Part shown: positions 21,895 through 32,110 of the stretch, piece after piece
Position numbering within the stretch: the stretch's first letter is position 1
How the letters are laid out: each line of letters begins with the position of its first letter
Assembly: GCA_032622095.1 (NCBI GenBank)
Contig: CP136066.1
Span: forward strand, 132,959,917 to 133,023,916
Direction of reading: 5' to 3'
Length of the DNA: 64,000 nt
Origin: Siphonodentalium dalli
Lineage: Eukaryota > Mollusca > Scaphopoda > Gadilida > Siphonodentaliidae
Program-made: the position numbers and the translations under genes
Notes under the pieces: generated by a model
What the model was told of the DNA's origin: nothing
The model's database searches: none
Seen by the model: the letters and a program-made list of their open reading frames with translations, nothing else

Positions 21895-22670
21895 TGCGAA
21901 TGTCTGTCTGTCTGTCTGTCTGTGTTCTATAGAAATACGAGGAATCTAATGGTGTGGTTTAAATATGTCAAAAGTCGCGCCGTTCGCGTCAGCGATGCCC
22001 GGAAGGGGGAGATGGGCACAAAAATTGATCAAAAGTAATTTAAGCACGAATTCCACCAAATTGATGGACATTCTTCTCAGATCTTCTCCATGATACAAGG
22101 AATCTCATTGTGTGATTTAAAGACGCCAAATTGGTGACGTTGGTATGAGAGATTTGGTGGGGGGGATTTTGGGTGGGTACTAACTCTGATAAGAATTGGT
22201 TTAGTCGCCAATTGCCACGAAACTTATACAAATTCATCCCATGGTATGAGGTGTCTAATGGCGTGGCTTAAAGGTGTCAAAAGTTACATTATTCGAGTCA
22301 GGGGTGCACTGAAAGGGAGAGGGGCACCACAATTGATACACAATATTTTTAGCACCTATTTCCACCAAATTGATACACATTCTTATACATGATATGAGGA
22401 ATCTAATCGTGTGATTTTAAAGACGTCATATTGGTGCTGTTTTTGTGAGAGATGTGGTGGGGTGGGGGTGGCACTAAATTTGATAAAAATTTGTTTTGTC
22501 GTGGATTAGCACCAATCTTACAAACAATAATCTCCATGATATCAGGAGTCTAATTGTGTGGTTTAAAGATGTCAAAAGTGGGGCCATTCGAGTCAGGGGT
22601 GCCCAGAGGATGAGAGGGTGACAAACATTGATAAACAATATGTTTAGCGCCGATTTCCATATATATATAT
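21895..22670 (+). repeat. Tandem-core element with (GTCT)n, ~148-bp units
   Basis: A (TGTC/GTCT)n microsatellite at 21902-21923 is followed by five units spaced 147-150 bp, marked by GGAATCTAATGGTGTGGTTTAAA-like strings at about 21951, 22099, 22249, 22397 and 22545. Odd and even units differ (GTCAAAAGT versus GCCAAATTGGTG), so the higher-order period is about 298 bp. The microsatellite-then-core order is the same as in the pearl-like elements at 17496 and 41660. Confidence 0.8.
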
Positions 22671-23429
22671 ATATTAATCTCTATAATAAGTCTAAGTGTG
22701 TGGTATAACATATAACGGCCTTCCACACACTGTATTGTCCACCAGCGGCCTTGTGTTAGAAAAAACAATGCATTCTGTTCTCAGTTTCATCATAGTTCCT
22801 CTGTTTCTTATTCCAAGATTTTCAAAATCTACCGTTGACAATTTGCAAATGATATCTGCTGTTATTTTTTCCCTGCTGAACTTATCAGTTAGTCCATCCA
22901 AGTTCAGCTTTTTAAGAAATATCTTCCATGGTCGTAGTACATAAAAGCGTGAGAAAGAAACCTACGTGCGCCCGTAACTGCATAAGTCGGATTATTCCAT
23001 ACAACTACCTTGGCCTTGATGTAGGTTGCCAACCTTCACCTTCTGCTCTCAGAAGAGCATTGCTGATTGCGCCAATAAGGCGATACGAACGGTTATTAAA
23101 ACGACGATAGCAACAGCTTCAGTTGAAATAAAAATCCTCAGCATTCGTATTTGTTTTATATAATCTATTTTGAATATAATATACCACGGCTGTTATCCAA
23201 ATTGAACAATTACGTTACATAATTAAGTATTGAGTTAACTTGAATAAATATTGATGTTGGCATACTGGGGAGGGGGGTTGCACGATAAAGAGCGAAATAT
23301 CTTTCTATCAATTTTCTTTGTGGAATATACACATATTTCGTGCTATTTTATTTTTAGTAAATCTCGTCATATTTACTTAAAGACCGTCCCAGTATTAGCT
23401 AGCATATATAAACCATTTACGTGCATGCC
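22671..23429. other. Spacer, no supported gene
   Basis: The frames at 22692-22901 (minus), 22696-22944 and 22928-23110 overlap one another. The minus frame (DGLTDKFSREKITADIICKL...) has plausible composition but no splice or family evidence, and it may be a remnant of a mobile-element protein. A GC-richer part (22960-23110) is the only hint of former coding sequence. Confidence 0.35.
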
Positions 23430-24182
23430 ATCTACATATAATGACAAAATATCTGCATATAATGACAAAGTATCTGCATATAAAGACAAAGTATCTACAT
23501 ATAATGACAAAATATCCGCATATAAAGACAAAGTATGTGCATATATTAACAAAGTATCTGCATATAAAGACAAAGTATCTACATATAATGACAAAGTATC
23601 TGCATATAATGACAAAGTATCTGCATATAAAGACAAAGTATGTACATATAATGACAAAGTATCTACATATAATGATAAAATATCTGCATATAAAGACAAA
23701 ATATCTGCATATAATGACAAAGTATCTGCATATATTAACAAAGTATCTGCACATAAAGACAAAATATCTGCATATAATGACAAAGTATGTGCATATAATG
23801 ACAAAGTATCTACATATAATGACAAATTATCTGCATATAATGACAAAGTATATGCATATAATGACAAAGTATCTGCATATAATGACACAGTATCTGCATA
23901 TAAAGACGAAATATCTGCATATAATGACAAAGTATCTACATATAATGATAAAATATCTGCATATAAAGACAAAATATCTGCATATAATGACAAAGTATCT
24001 GCATATATTAACAAAGTATATGCATATAATGACAAAGTATCTGCATATAATGACACAGTATCTGCATATAAAGATGAAATATCTGCATATAATGACAAAG
24101 TATCTACATATAATGACAAACTATCTGCATATAATGACAAAGTATATGCATATAATGGCAAAGTATGTACATATAATGACAA
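23430..24182 (+). repeat. 21-bp minisatellite array, strictly phased
   Basis: About 36 units of TCTGCATATAATGACAAAGTA with common variants AAAGAC, ATTAAC and TCTACA. The length never departs from 21, so a frame from 23251 to 24321 stays open for 356 codons (heptads such as SAYNDKV), as do other frames and the opposite strand. Higher-order structure is visible: a run of about five units (YAYNDKV, SAYNDTV, SAYKDEI, SAYNDKV, STYNDK) occurs twice. I annotate it as non-coding satellite. The hydrophobic spacing (V and Y at heptad positions a and d) would allow a coiled coil if it were ever translated. Confidence 0.9.
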
Positions 24183-24850
24183 TTGCCAATATAAGGCAGC
24201 TTGCCGCAGCTATGACGTTCCATACATATGTATACATACAGTGACTATATGGTACCTGGGTGACTCTATAGTCATGGGTTGGGTGTATGGGTATACACAT
24301 GTGTGGTATTGTCTTGGGTGATGGATGTGTATAAAGCGAGTAATTATATGACCATTGGTGAGGTGCATATGTATACCTGGATGAGGGGTATGTGTATAAA
24401 GCGAGTGATTATATGACAATTGGTGAGATGCATATGTATACCTGGAGTGACTCTGTGGTCATGGTGTAGTGTATATGCATATATTGAGTGGCTATTTGGC
24501 CATGGGTGTGGGGAATAGGTACACATGGAGTGACTGTCAATGGTGATGTCAATGGGTATACAATGATTGACTGTATGATCATGAATGTGGTGAATATATA
24601 TACATATTGTGACGATATGACCAAGGGTCCAGTGTAGGACGTATACCTGGTGTACCTGTATTGTTACTGATATGTGTATGGTCATGTGTGATGTGCATGG
24701 GTTTTCACAAGTATTGCTGAATGGTGATGGGTGAGGTGTATGTGTAAACAGCGAGCGACTATATTGTCATCTGCGTGGTGTTTATTTATATATGGAGTGA
24801 CCGTATGTTACTGGTGGGTTGTACATGTGTATCTTGGGTGGCTATCGCTT
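24183..24850 (+). repeat. Inverted junction plus degenerate ~60-bp satellite, right block
   Basis: 24183-24230 (GCCAATATAAGGCAGC ... GTTCCATACATATG) is the inverse of 20552-20593. After it the ~60-bp satellite resumes in the same orientation as on the left side, with units containing GTGATTATATGAC, GTGAGATGCATATGTATACC and GACTCTGTGGTCATGG, decaying towards 24850. Confidence 0.75.
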
Positions 24851-25940
24851 TCCACAATAACTCAATGATATGTTTATATAATAATCGATAGAGAGGTCAC
24901 GTCAGAGAGTCCTCCTTCTTGGTGGCATTTATACACACTGGAGGAAATGCTAAACGACTTTCCTGACAACAGTTGATAATTTTTTATGTTAATGGGCTAG
25001 AGTAGCCACATATTATGGTCCCTCTCAGTTTCGTTTCAAAGTTCTGCCAGTTTCTTTTAAAAAACATGGCCAGAATCCCAAAAGACGTTTTCTCACAATT
25101 CCACACTGCATACTTTAAAATTAAATGTTCATGACTCATAATGTACTGTGACAAGTCGATTAACTAACATGTCTAATAACCAAGTGAGTCACACTTTGCT
25201 ACCTTTTCAGAGCATAATGTTCCGAATATATGTGAAAATCAACTTTTTACCCAATTTATTTGCCATTTTGGAAGCCATCTTGAGTAATTTGGTCATTAAA
25301 CACCTTTATAGTGTGACACATTTAAGATAGATCGAACCAATAAACACCTTTCGAAACTAAGATAGTTACATTTTACTTGAAAAAATGGTTCAAACCTGAG
25401 AAGAGACTTTTTGCCGATATTTATGTCAAGTTTGTGAGAGTAAAATCCAATATTACCCAGTAATGTCTTTGTTACAATAGTAACAATTAACCAAGTGATC
25501 AAGCATATTAGTTTTCAATGTATAGAAGGCAGAATATCCAAATGTATTCATCAACCACTGGCACAACGTGAAAGCGATTGCAGAGCACACTGGGTATAAA
25601 TATCTACCATTTTCCATATTTTGGTGGTCATTTTGAGCCAAAGTAACAACTTTCGTTCCTATGAGTTGGAATATCGATGAGTAATGGTATGCCTCACTTA
25701 CATTCCACAGTTCTGCTCATTCCTTGTTGAAATATGTGTAGAAACCCAATTGTGATTTTTTTTTTGCTGAAATTTAATACCGCGTTCTGTAAAATCAAAA
25801 TATTTCGGGATCGGAAGCGGCTAGCAACCCAAGAATTGCTTTTTTCATTACCCCAATGATAACTTAATATAAAAATACAAAAATAAGGTCACAATTCTCA
25901 ACCAGTTCCAAACAATAGAAACTGATATAGAAGATACTAG
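24851..25940. other. Old repeat-derived DNA, no gene
   Basis: Segments such as GCCATTTTGGAAGCCATCTTG (25262) and GAGTTGGAATATCGATGAG (25667) resemble the inner arm of fold-back element 2 (GAGTTGGAATATCGAGGTGA at 16552) but are too diverged to delimit. Confidence 0.4.
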
Positions 25941-26490
25941 CCGATGAGCCCGACGTTGTCCGGGCTATTCAAAAAACAAATTTCAAGTCGAAAGCTCCAC
26001 CCGCTTCCGAGATCTGGTCTGAAAACCAAATTTCAAGTCGATAGCTCTACCCGTTTCCGATATCTGGTCTGCGCATGCGCGAAGCTGGCGTCGCACGGGC
26101 TCGGCGACCCGATAAAATTCGTATCCGGGGCAAGATACATTCACATACCAAATTTCAAGTCGATAGCTCCACCCGTTTCCGAGATCTCGTCTGCGCATGC
26201 GCGAAGCTGGCGTCGCACGGGCTCGGCGACCCGATAAAATTCGTATCCGGGGCAAGATACATTCACATAGCAAATTTCAAGTCGATAGCTCCGCCCGTTT
26301 CCGAGATCTCGTCTGCGCATGCGCTGCACGGGCGTCGCACGGGCTCGCCAATACGACAACGACCACCGCCTGGTCAAACTACACTCACGTACCAAGTTTC
26401 GTCCCGATCGGTCAAGAATCGTAGATTTGTATTAATGACAGACAGACAAACAAACATACAGACAGAGGTCTTCAAAATATATATGAGATT
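25941..26490 (-). repeat. GC-rich 121-bp tandem element ending in (GACA)n
   Basis: The landmark AAATTTCAAGTCGATAGCTC falls at about 25977, 26029, 26150 and 26271 (spacings 52, 121, 121). Units carry GCGCATGCGCGAAGCTGG, GTCGCACGGGCTCGGCGACC and CCGGGGCAAGATACATTCAC. The block ends with CCAAGTTTCGTCCCGATCGG, then a GACAGACAGACAAACAAACA microsatellite at about 26440-26466. Read on the minus strand the order is microsatellite, then ACCGATNNGGACGAAACTTGG, then core units, the same order as other tandem-core elements. The overlapping frames at 25944-26530 on both strands are shadows. Confidence 0.8.
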
Positions 26491-27200
26491 AGTGAATTTT
26501 CCACTTCCGGTGGCCATTTTGAATAAATGAAATTTATTCCTACATATAAATAAGGAGTACTCAATTATCAATAGAACGACATATCGCACGACGTAATACC
26601 TGTGTGATTGCGATTTAAAATTTGCCAGGTCAGATTATCAATTTTGGCGACCATCTTGGATTCAATGGCCTCGAAACACGTGACCATTGACTAATTTGAC
26701 TACCAAAATATTCATCCATGTGCTCGTGGAATGTTATTGAAAACTGCCCTGGCCTATGTCCTCGTGGAAAATCATGAAAACGTCGGTATTGTTCATAGTT
26801 TAATTACTTTGTGCATGCGTAAGTTCACACACTGTACTTTTTCAGATATATCTTCGAAATAGATAAAAAATAATATAATCGGTGTCACTTTAAGAAAAAT
26901 ATCGAGTCAGTTGCCCATGTAACGCTATCAGCGTAGACACTTATTATATACAGTACGAATAAAACTGAGTTTGAAAGAAACATATAGTTTTAGTATTAAT
27001 TTTGAGATAAATATTTCCCCTACCCCCAATAAGGATTTTAACGCAAAAAATCACAGTAGTTTGTTGAAAATCATTATAAAATGAAAAAGCCCCCACGCCC
27101 GAGTGGCAAAAAAGCAGAAAAATGTGTGAAATACGTCCCTCTCTCTGAAAAACATGGTCGGCAGAAATCCGCACGGGGGTGGGGGTGGCCATTGGTAGCT
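26491..27200. other. AT-rich non-coding stretch
   Basis: No supported gene or RNA. GGCGACCATCTTGGATTC at 26644 is another stray match to the fold-back arm type. Confidence 0.45.
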
Positions 27201-27549
27201 CGCGGTCTAATACTGTATAGTAGAAACCATCGTCCGAACTTTTCGCTCAATTGTAAATATTTACTTATCGATTCGGGGGAGACAAACTAACAATCGATTT
27301 CGCCATCGAGAGTCACTGCATTTAATTAATATATAAGAGTGACGGCTAGTGTTCGGTATTCGACGGATTTCGGTATTCGAATGTTCGTTTCGAATAACGA
27401 GCGAATATTCGAATAGATAAATTAAAAAATTATATAGATAACATATTTTGGAACCAATTTATTATTTAATGAAATAGCATATTTATCCATGCACATGCTA
27501 TACGCAAACAAAGAGAGAAAAAAAAGTCTTTTGGCTTAATAGCAAGAGT

Positions 27550-27732
27550 TTATCTGTTAATGAAGTTCAAGTAGTCAATGGCCCATGCATGGTTCCACAA
27601 GTTGGTCGTAGTGCCACAATAACTAAGAACATGATCTGGATTGAGCTTGCATGTTGCCTTTTTAGTTTCGGCATCCAACGTGAAATGAGTCCATTTATCT
27701 GATTTCTTCGAATTTGACGCGATATTATACAC
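27550..27732 (-). pseudogene. Decayed BED zinc finger (hAT/ZBED-type) remnant
   Basis: The minus frame gives KWTHFTLDAETKKATCKLNP and then VLSYCGTTTNLWNHAWAIDY. This matches the BED finger layout: an aromatic W..F pair, a Cys, then G-T-T-x-N-L-x-N-H. Key ligands are lost: the second Cys of the C-x2-C pair is Asn (CKLN) and the distal His is replaced (NHAWAID). BED fingers sit at the N-terminus of hAT transposases and ZBED proteins. No catalytic domain or insertion domain follows within the element, so this is a broken fragment. The TTCGAAT-rich segment at 27355-27410 and a TAGTG terminus (consistent with the hAT end consensus YARNG) at 27351 support a hAT origin. Confidence 0.55.
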
Positions 27733-27772
27733 ACAAGTGACAACGCAAACAAAACAAAACGATGCCTTACCA

Positions 27773-27852
27773 TTGGAACAAACGTCGCACTACCGACGAA
27801 TCTAATTCAAATAATTGAATTCGATTCGTCGGTAGTGCGACGTTTATTCCAA
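27773..27852. repeat. 80-bp palindrome
   Basis: TTGGAACAAACGTCGCACTA and its inverse (with one C/T change) flank a loop around AATTCAAATAATTGAATT. Arms are about 30 bases. It lies just upstream of the BED remnant in minus sense and may be a small MITE or a subterminal hairpin of the same hAT-like insert. Confidence 0.7.
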
Positions 27853-28153
27853 GGGTTATAGGTACACTTCCTATGACCACATGCAAGCACGGTCTGGTTT
27901 ACACCTAGCCAATAAAATTATTTCGACGTCATGACGCCAATCAAATCAGAACGTTACAGCTACGTCATACTAATTCGTTTATGGTCAGTGGAAAATAGAC
28001 TATAATTTTAACAGACTCTCAGACTAATAACAAACCAGGAAACAATTACCCGGAGATTTGGATATAATATATTTGTAAAAAATAACTACAATGAGCAAAA
28101 TTATTCTCCACTTCTATTTGATCACCCTACTGGAGTGTTTCACATCACTTTAA

Positions 28154-28265
28154 AAAATAATTAATTGATTTAAAAAACAAAAATGTAATATTTAATTTCT
28201 TTTTTAGAATGAACTTTTTTAATTATCCCTAATAAGGGAGCCTGTTTCAGCTAGTGTTTCAGCAT
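28154..28265. other. Short AT-rich spacer
   Basis: Nothing recognised. Confidence 0.5.
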
Positions 28266-29445
28266 GTTCGTCGGTTCAATCACAGTCGTAGCAAGCATTG
28301 ATTAGATTAGTCCAAGTCTTCTCGTACTAAGACCAGCTAAGATATTGGTATGGCGAGATGCTGGATCCAGCATCTCGCCATACCAATATATTAGCTGGTT
28401 TTAGTACGAGAAGACTTGGACTATGATTAGATATACGAGGAGGTATACGGTTTATATAATCACAGTCGTGGCAAGCATTGATTAGATATACGAGGAGGTA
28501 TACGGTTTATATAATCACAGTCGTGGCGAGCATTGATTAGATATACGAGGAGGTATACGGTTTATATAATCAGTCGTGGCGAGCATTGATTAGATATACG
28601 AGGAGGTATACGGTTTATATAATCACAGTCGTGGCGAGCATTGATTAGATATACGAGGAGGTATACGGTTTATATAATCACAGTCGTGGCAAGCATTGAT
28701 TAGATATACGAGGAGGTATACGGTTTATATAATCACAGTCGTGGCGAGCATTGATTAGATATACGAGGAGGTATACGGTTTATATAATCACAGTCGTGGC
28801 GAGCATTGATTAGATATACGAGGAGGTATACGGTTTATATAATCACAGTCGTGGCAAGCATTGATTAGATATACGAGGAGGTATACGGTTTATATAATCA
28901 CAGTCGTGGCGAGCATTGATTAGATATACGAGGAGGTATACGGTTTATATAATCACAGTCGTGGCAAGCATTGATTAGATATACGAGGAGGTATACGGTT
29001 TATATAATCACAGTCGTGGCGAGCATTGGTTAGATATACGAGGAGGTATACGGTTTATATAATCACAGTCGTGGCAAGCATTGATTAGATATACGAGGAG
29101 GTATACGGTTTATATAATCACAGTCGTGTCAAGCATTGATTAGATATACGAGGAGGTATACGGTTTATATAATCACAGTCGTGGCGAGCATTGATTAGAT
29201 ATACGAGGAGGTATACGGTTTATATAATCACAGTCGTGGAAAGCATTGATTAGATATACGAGGAGGTATACGGTTTATATAATCACAGTCGTGGCAAGCA
29301 TTGATTAGATATACGAGGAGGTATACGGTTTATATAATCACAGTCGTGGCAAGCATTGATTAGATACACGAGGAGGTATACGGTTTATATAATCACAGTC
29401 GTGGAGAGCATTGATTAGATATACGATGAGGTATACGGTTTATAT
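28266..29445 (+). repeat. 55-bp satellite array
   Basis: About 18 nearly identical 55-bp units (GATTAGATATACGAGGAGGT, ATACGGTTTATATAATCACA, GTCGTGGCAAGCATT) run from 28424 to about 29443, preceded by part of a unit at 28266-28307 that is split from the array by a 116-bp palindrome. Each unit contains TATAC GAGGAG GTATA, a 5-base inverted pair around a purine hexamer. Variation is mainly GGCAAGC/GGCGAGC. One unit lacks AC (near 28571), and the last unit has GATGAGG. An orphan unit with the same leading sequence (TTCGTCGGTTCAATCACAGT) lies at 29831-29905. Confidence 0.95.
28308..28423. mobile_element. 116-bp perfect-type palindrome MITE with 9-bp duplication
   Basis: The two 58-base halves (28308-28365 and 28366-28423) are reverse complements with two mismatches, meeting at GGATCC. 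Ends are TAGTCCAAGTC / GACTTGGACTA. The flanks TGATTAGAT at 28299-28307 and 28424-28432 are identical and belong to the satellite unit, so the palindrome inserted into a unit and duplicated 9 bp. A 9-bp duplication fits Mutator-like elements, but no transposase source is visible. Confidence 0.85.
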
Positions 29446-29830
29446 CATTGTTAATATATAGGTTTCTATGTCTATACATGATGCTGACAAATAGAATAAA
29501 TTTAGAAAAGTGTTCCCGCGGATCTCTGTAAAAACTACAACAACTTTAGCCAAGTTTTACTCACCTGTTTCATCTGATAAATCCATCAGAATGTTGGTAT
29601 TTCCGTATCCTGTTCTACTTTTAATACTTTTCAGTAGATTAACCACGGCACTATTTGGGTTACACAACAAAGTTTCATTGTTGCCATATTTCACAACTAT
29701 GTACATTTTTACTTATCCAGAAGTGAGACAAATGTAATTTCCGCGAAAACCGTGAAGAATGTCAACTCCGCGAGTCCACCGCAAAACAGGAACAATGTAG
29801 CACAGGTAACATTTCTCAATGGCGCTTAAC
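29446..29830. other. Spacer, weak open frame
   Basis: The 75-codon frame at 29510-29737 has no motif or splice support. TATGTCTATACATGATGCTGAC at 29467 resembles GCTGTCTATACATGCTAC at 29920, so the flank of the satellite was duplicated too. Confidence 0.45.
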
Positions 29831-29945
29831 TGTTCGTCGGTTCAATCACAGTCATGGCAAGCATTGATTAGATATTTTAATATACGAGGAGCTATACGCT
29901 TAAATTGTTTATAGATTTCGCTGTCTATACATGCTACAAAGGACA
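29831..29945 (+). repeat. Orphan satellite unit with flank
   Basis: TTCGTCGGTTCAATCACAGT ... GGCAAGCATTGATTAGATAT, a 7-base insertion (TTTAATA), then TACGAGGAGCTATACG and a flank like that after the main array. This probably represents the pre-amplification form of the locus. Confidence 0.75.
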
Positions 29946-31575
29946 AAGGACTCTTTGCAGCGCTCCTCAATGCGAATAAGACACCATTGGTTATTTTTAT
30001 TGACAATCTGTTTATGGACAAGATAAGCTTGTTCTTATAGGGGCATGCCTCTTTGTATACCCGGAATTTTGGTGAATGAATAGGAACAATTGCCAACTAA
30101 TTTTAACGGTGCATTGATTACACATTACGAGTTTAAAGGCATATTGTTAGTTATTATATATATATATAGTGTTTATTAAGCCTATTAGGCAAGTGCGAGT
30201 TTTAGAAAAATTCATTCGACCAAAACACTCTCGAGCCCTCGATATTTCTTGCAATTACCGTATCCATTGACCCTATATACAGGACACATCTCATGTGGAT
30301 TGGCATACATGCATGGTCCTCTAAAATCGGGTTTTGACATAATTCGATAAATCGACGACACATTCAGAAAAGCCTATCCAGGAAGCCCACTGGACTATTT
30401 TAGTTACCAGAATAAACTTATGGAATAACCAATATAATAGTATCACGGTTGTCATAGAATGAAATTTTTTTCTCTCGAAATTTCAAACGATTTAAAGAAA
30501 TATGAACGCTGAAATCGTACCCAATAACCACGCGAATTGTTGCCAAATACTGTATCTATCGATACTAAAATCTATGACCATTTTGCAATAGAAATATGTA
30601 GAGATATGATGGGTAACCCTTATGGATGACTCAAAAATGCCCAAATACTTACCCCCCCCCCACCTATTTCGTGCACAAGTAGCCAGGACATCTGCATGTA
30701 TTTTACCACCGTTCCCTATCTTGATAGCCAATGTGTGCATATTTAGACAGATTATTCTACCCTGTTCTATTCTACTATAGAAAACTTCTTGATTATACCT
30801 GGCTTTGGATCACGAATGGCATAAGCCATCGCACACTTATCATATATCAATATTATCAATCTACATCAATTGGGTCACCATTGAGTGGAATATATATATC
30901 TAGTTTTATCACGAAAACTCGATTCAATCTATAGGGCAAATTAAGCACTCAGTATTGCAAAACAAATGGAATATATTCACACTCCTACCAAAAGGGTGTC
31001 ATTTAGGCTACTGGACAATATAAAAGTCTCATTGTTCGTAAATAATTAGGAAAAAACATCAGGAAAAAAATGCAAGCATCGGGGGGGGGGGGGGGCGATT
31101 TCTGGGATCAGTACTATGCACCGATCTACCCCGGCCCTGTGTACGGATTTGTACCCCCCCCCCCCCTGTCGATTCCAGAAAAAAATACATCATCTACATG
31201 ACATAAAAATTATAACAATAACTGAGTTTGTTGGCAAAACGTTATTTAAATTGCAGTAACTCACGAAACCATGATCGTTAAAATAATTTCAGTTTATAAT
31301 ATAATAACCATACTTCAAATGCACAGATTTTCGCGTGCTATACGCACGAACACAAAAGCCTATTGAGCATTACAAACAAACTCGCCCTATAATCTCGTAT
31401 AATAGTCTGCATTAATAAAAAGAATTAACAGGGCGAGAACCATGCAACAACACCCCGCATGCATATGCATACAGTGGAAGTATTGACAATATAAGCCAGT
31501 AAACATGCACACATATTGAAATGAAATCCGATCGGTATAAATTATATGTAGACAATAGAGACCTTTCGCATCCTT
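29946..31575. other. AT-rich stretch with G and C homopolymers
   Basis: No gene supported. A run of about 16 G at 31081 and a run of about 14 C at 31155 lie 70 bp apart. A (TA)n run is at 30158-30170. Confidence 0.5.
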
Positions 31576-31589
31576 ATTTACGATCACGA

Positions 31590-31712
31590 ATACGGATAGA
31601 TATTGGTAGTCGTACATCTATCCGTATGGCCAAAAATAGACGCCACAACCGTCCGATCTTGCTACTCATCGGGATGAGGGATGAGAGTAGCGAGATCGGA
31701 CGGTTGTGGCGT
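31590..31712. repeat. Two adjacent hairpins
   Basis: The first hairpin pairs ATACGGATAGAT (31590-31601) with ATCTATCCGTAT (31616-31627). The second pairs ACGCCACAACCGTCCGATCT (from 31640) with AGATCGGACGGTTGTGGCGT (ending 31712) around a 10-base loop, with two mismatches in arms of about 31. The GC-rich arms stand out from AT-rich surroundings. A MITE is likely, but a structured RNA cannot be excluded. Confidence 0.75.
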
Positions 31713-31944
31713 TTAGCTCAAAAAGTCCTTTCCCAAAACGACTACGGATAAGAGTTTTGACGAAAACGCACCATCATAATTTCGTACCACTTTAACAAGT
31801 TGTCTCTAAGCGCGTGTTTTGTATACAGTCCATTAAAACTTGAGCAGTCAGATGCTCGTAGCCCGTTTATATATAACCATGGGTATATGTCAGATATAAC
31901 CGTACAAAACAAACGCCGTTCTTTTCACCGTGTATTTATCCATG

Positions 31945-32110
31945 CACTGAACAAAACATAGAGTACTTATTCCTACTTTGTTAAAGAGTAGGAATTATGA
32001 TTACTCATACAAAGAGTAGTTTTGCTATAGCCTGATAGGGAAGCGATTGAGATATACACAAATTAAGTGTACACATCTAAGATATCTACACTTTTTTGAG
32101 TATACAGTGA
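31945..32110. repeat. AGAGTA/GTGTAC motif field, short copy
   Basis: A cluster of AGAGTAG, TACTC, GTGTACAC and CTACACTTTTTTGAG strings ending CAGTG. It shares motif content and polarity with the larger field at 60265-60640. Confidence 0.45.

Larger units (their letters stand above)
27205..28149 (+). mobile_element. TTAA-type MITE (family Z) interrupted by hAT-like DNA
   Basis: 27205-27345 (CAATTGTAAATATTTAC ... TTTAATTAATATATAAGAGTGAC) and 28060-28149 (TGGATATAATATATTTG ... GTGTTTCACATCACT, then TTAA) are consecutive in the uninterrupted copies at 33825-34212 and 51150-51473. About 710 bp sits between them, beginning TAGTGTTCGG and containing TTCGAAT-rich DNA, a BED-finger remnant and a palindrome. 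Thus other mobile DNA inserted into a family Z MITE. Confidence 0.65.

Noticed and set aside
23251-24321. 356-codon open frame (SAYNDKV heptads), longest in the window
   Set aside because: It runs through a stop-free 21-bp satellite. Several frames on both strands are equally open, and the flanking residues show no coding character.
25934-25975. GCCGATGAGCCCGACG resembling a hammerhead CTGATGAG box
   Set aside because: The core has C-C-G-A instead of C-U-G-A and no GAAA partner follows at the right place.
25944-26530. Overlapping frames on both strands in GC-rich DNA
   Set aside because: They follow the 121-bp tandem unit and are open on both strands because the unit lacks stops.
28424-29443. 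Regular repeats that might be taken for a CRISPR array
   Set aside because: The units are contiguous 55-mers with no variable spacers. The context is eukaryotic.
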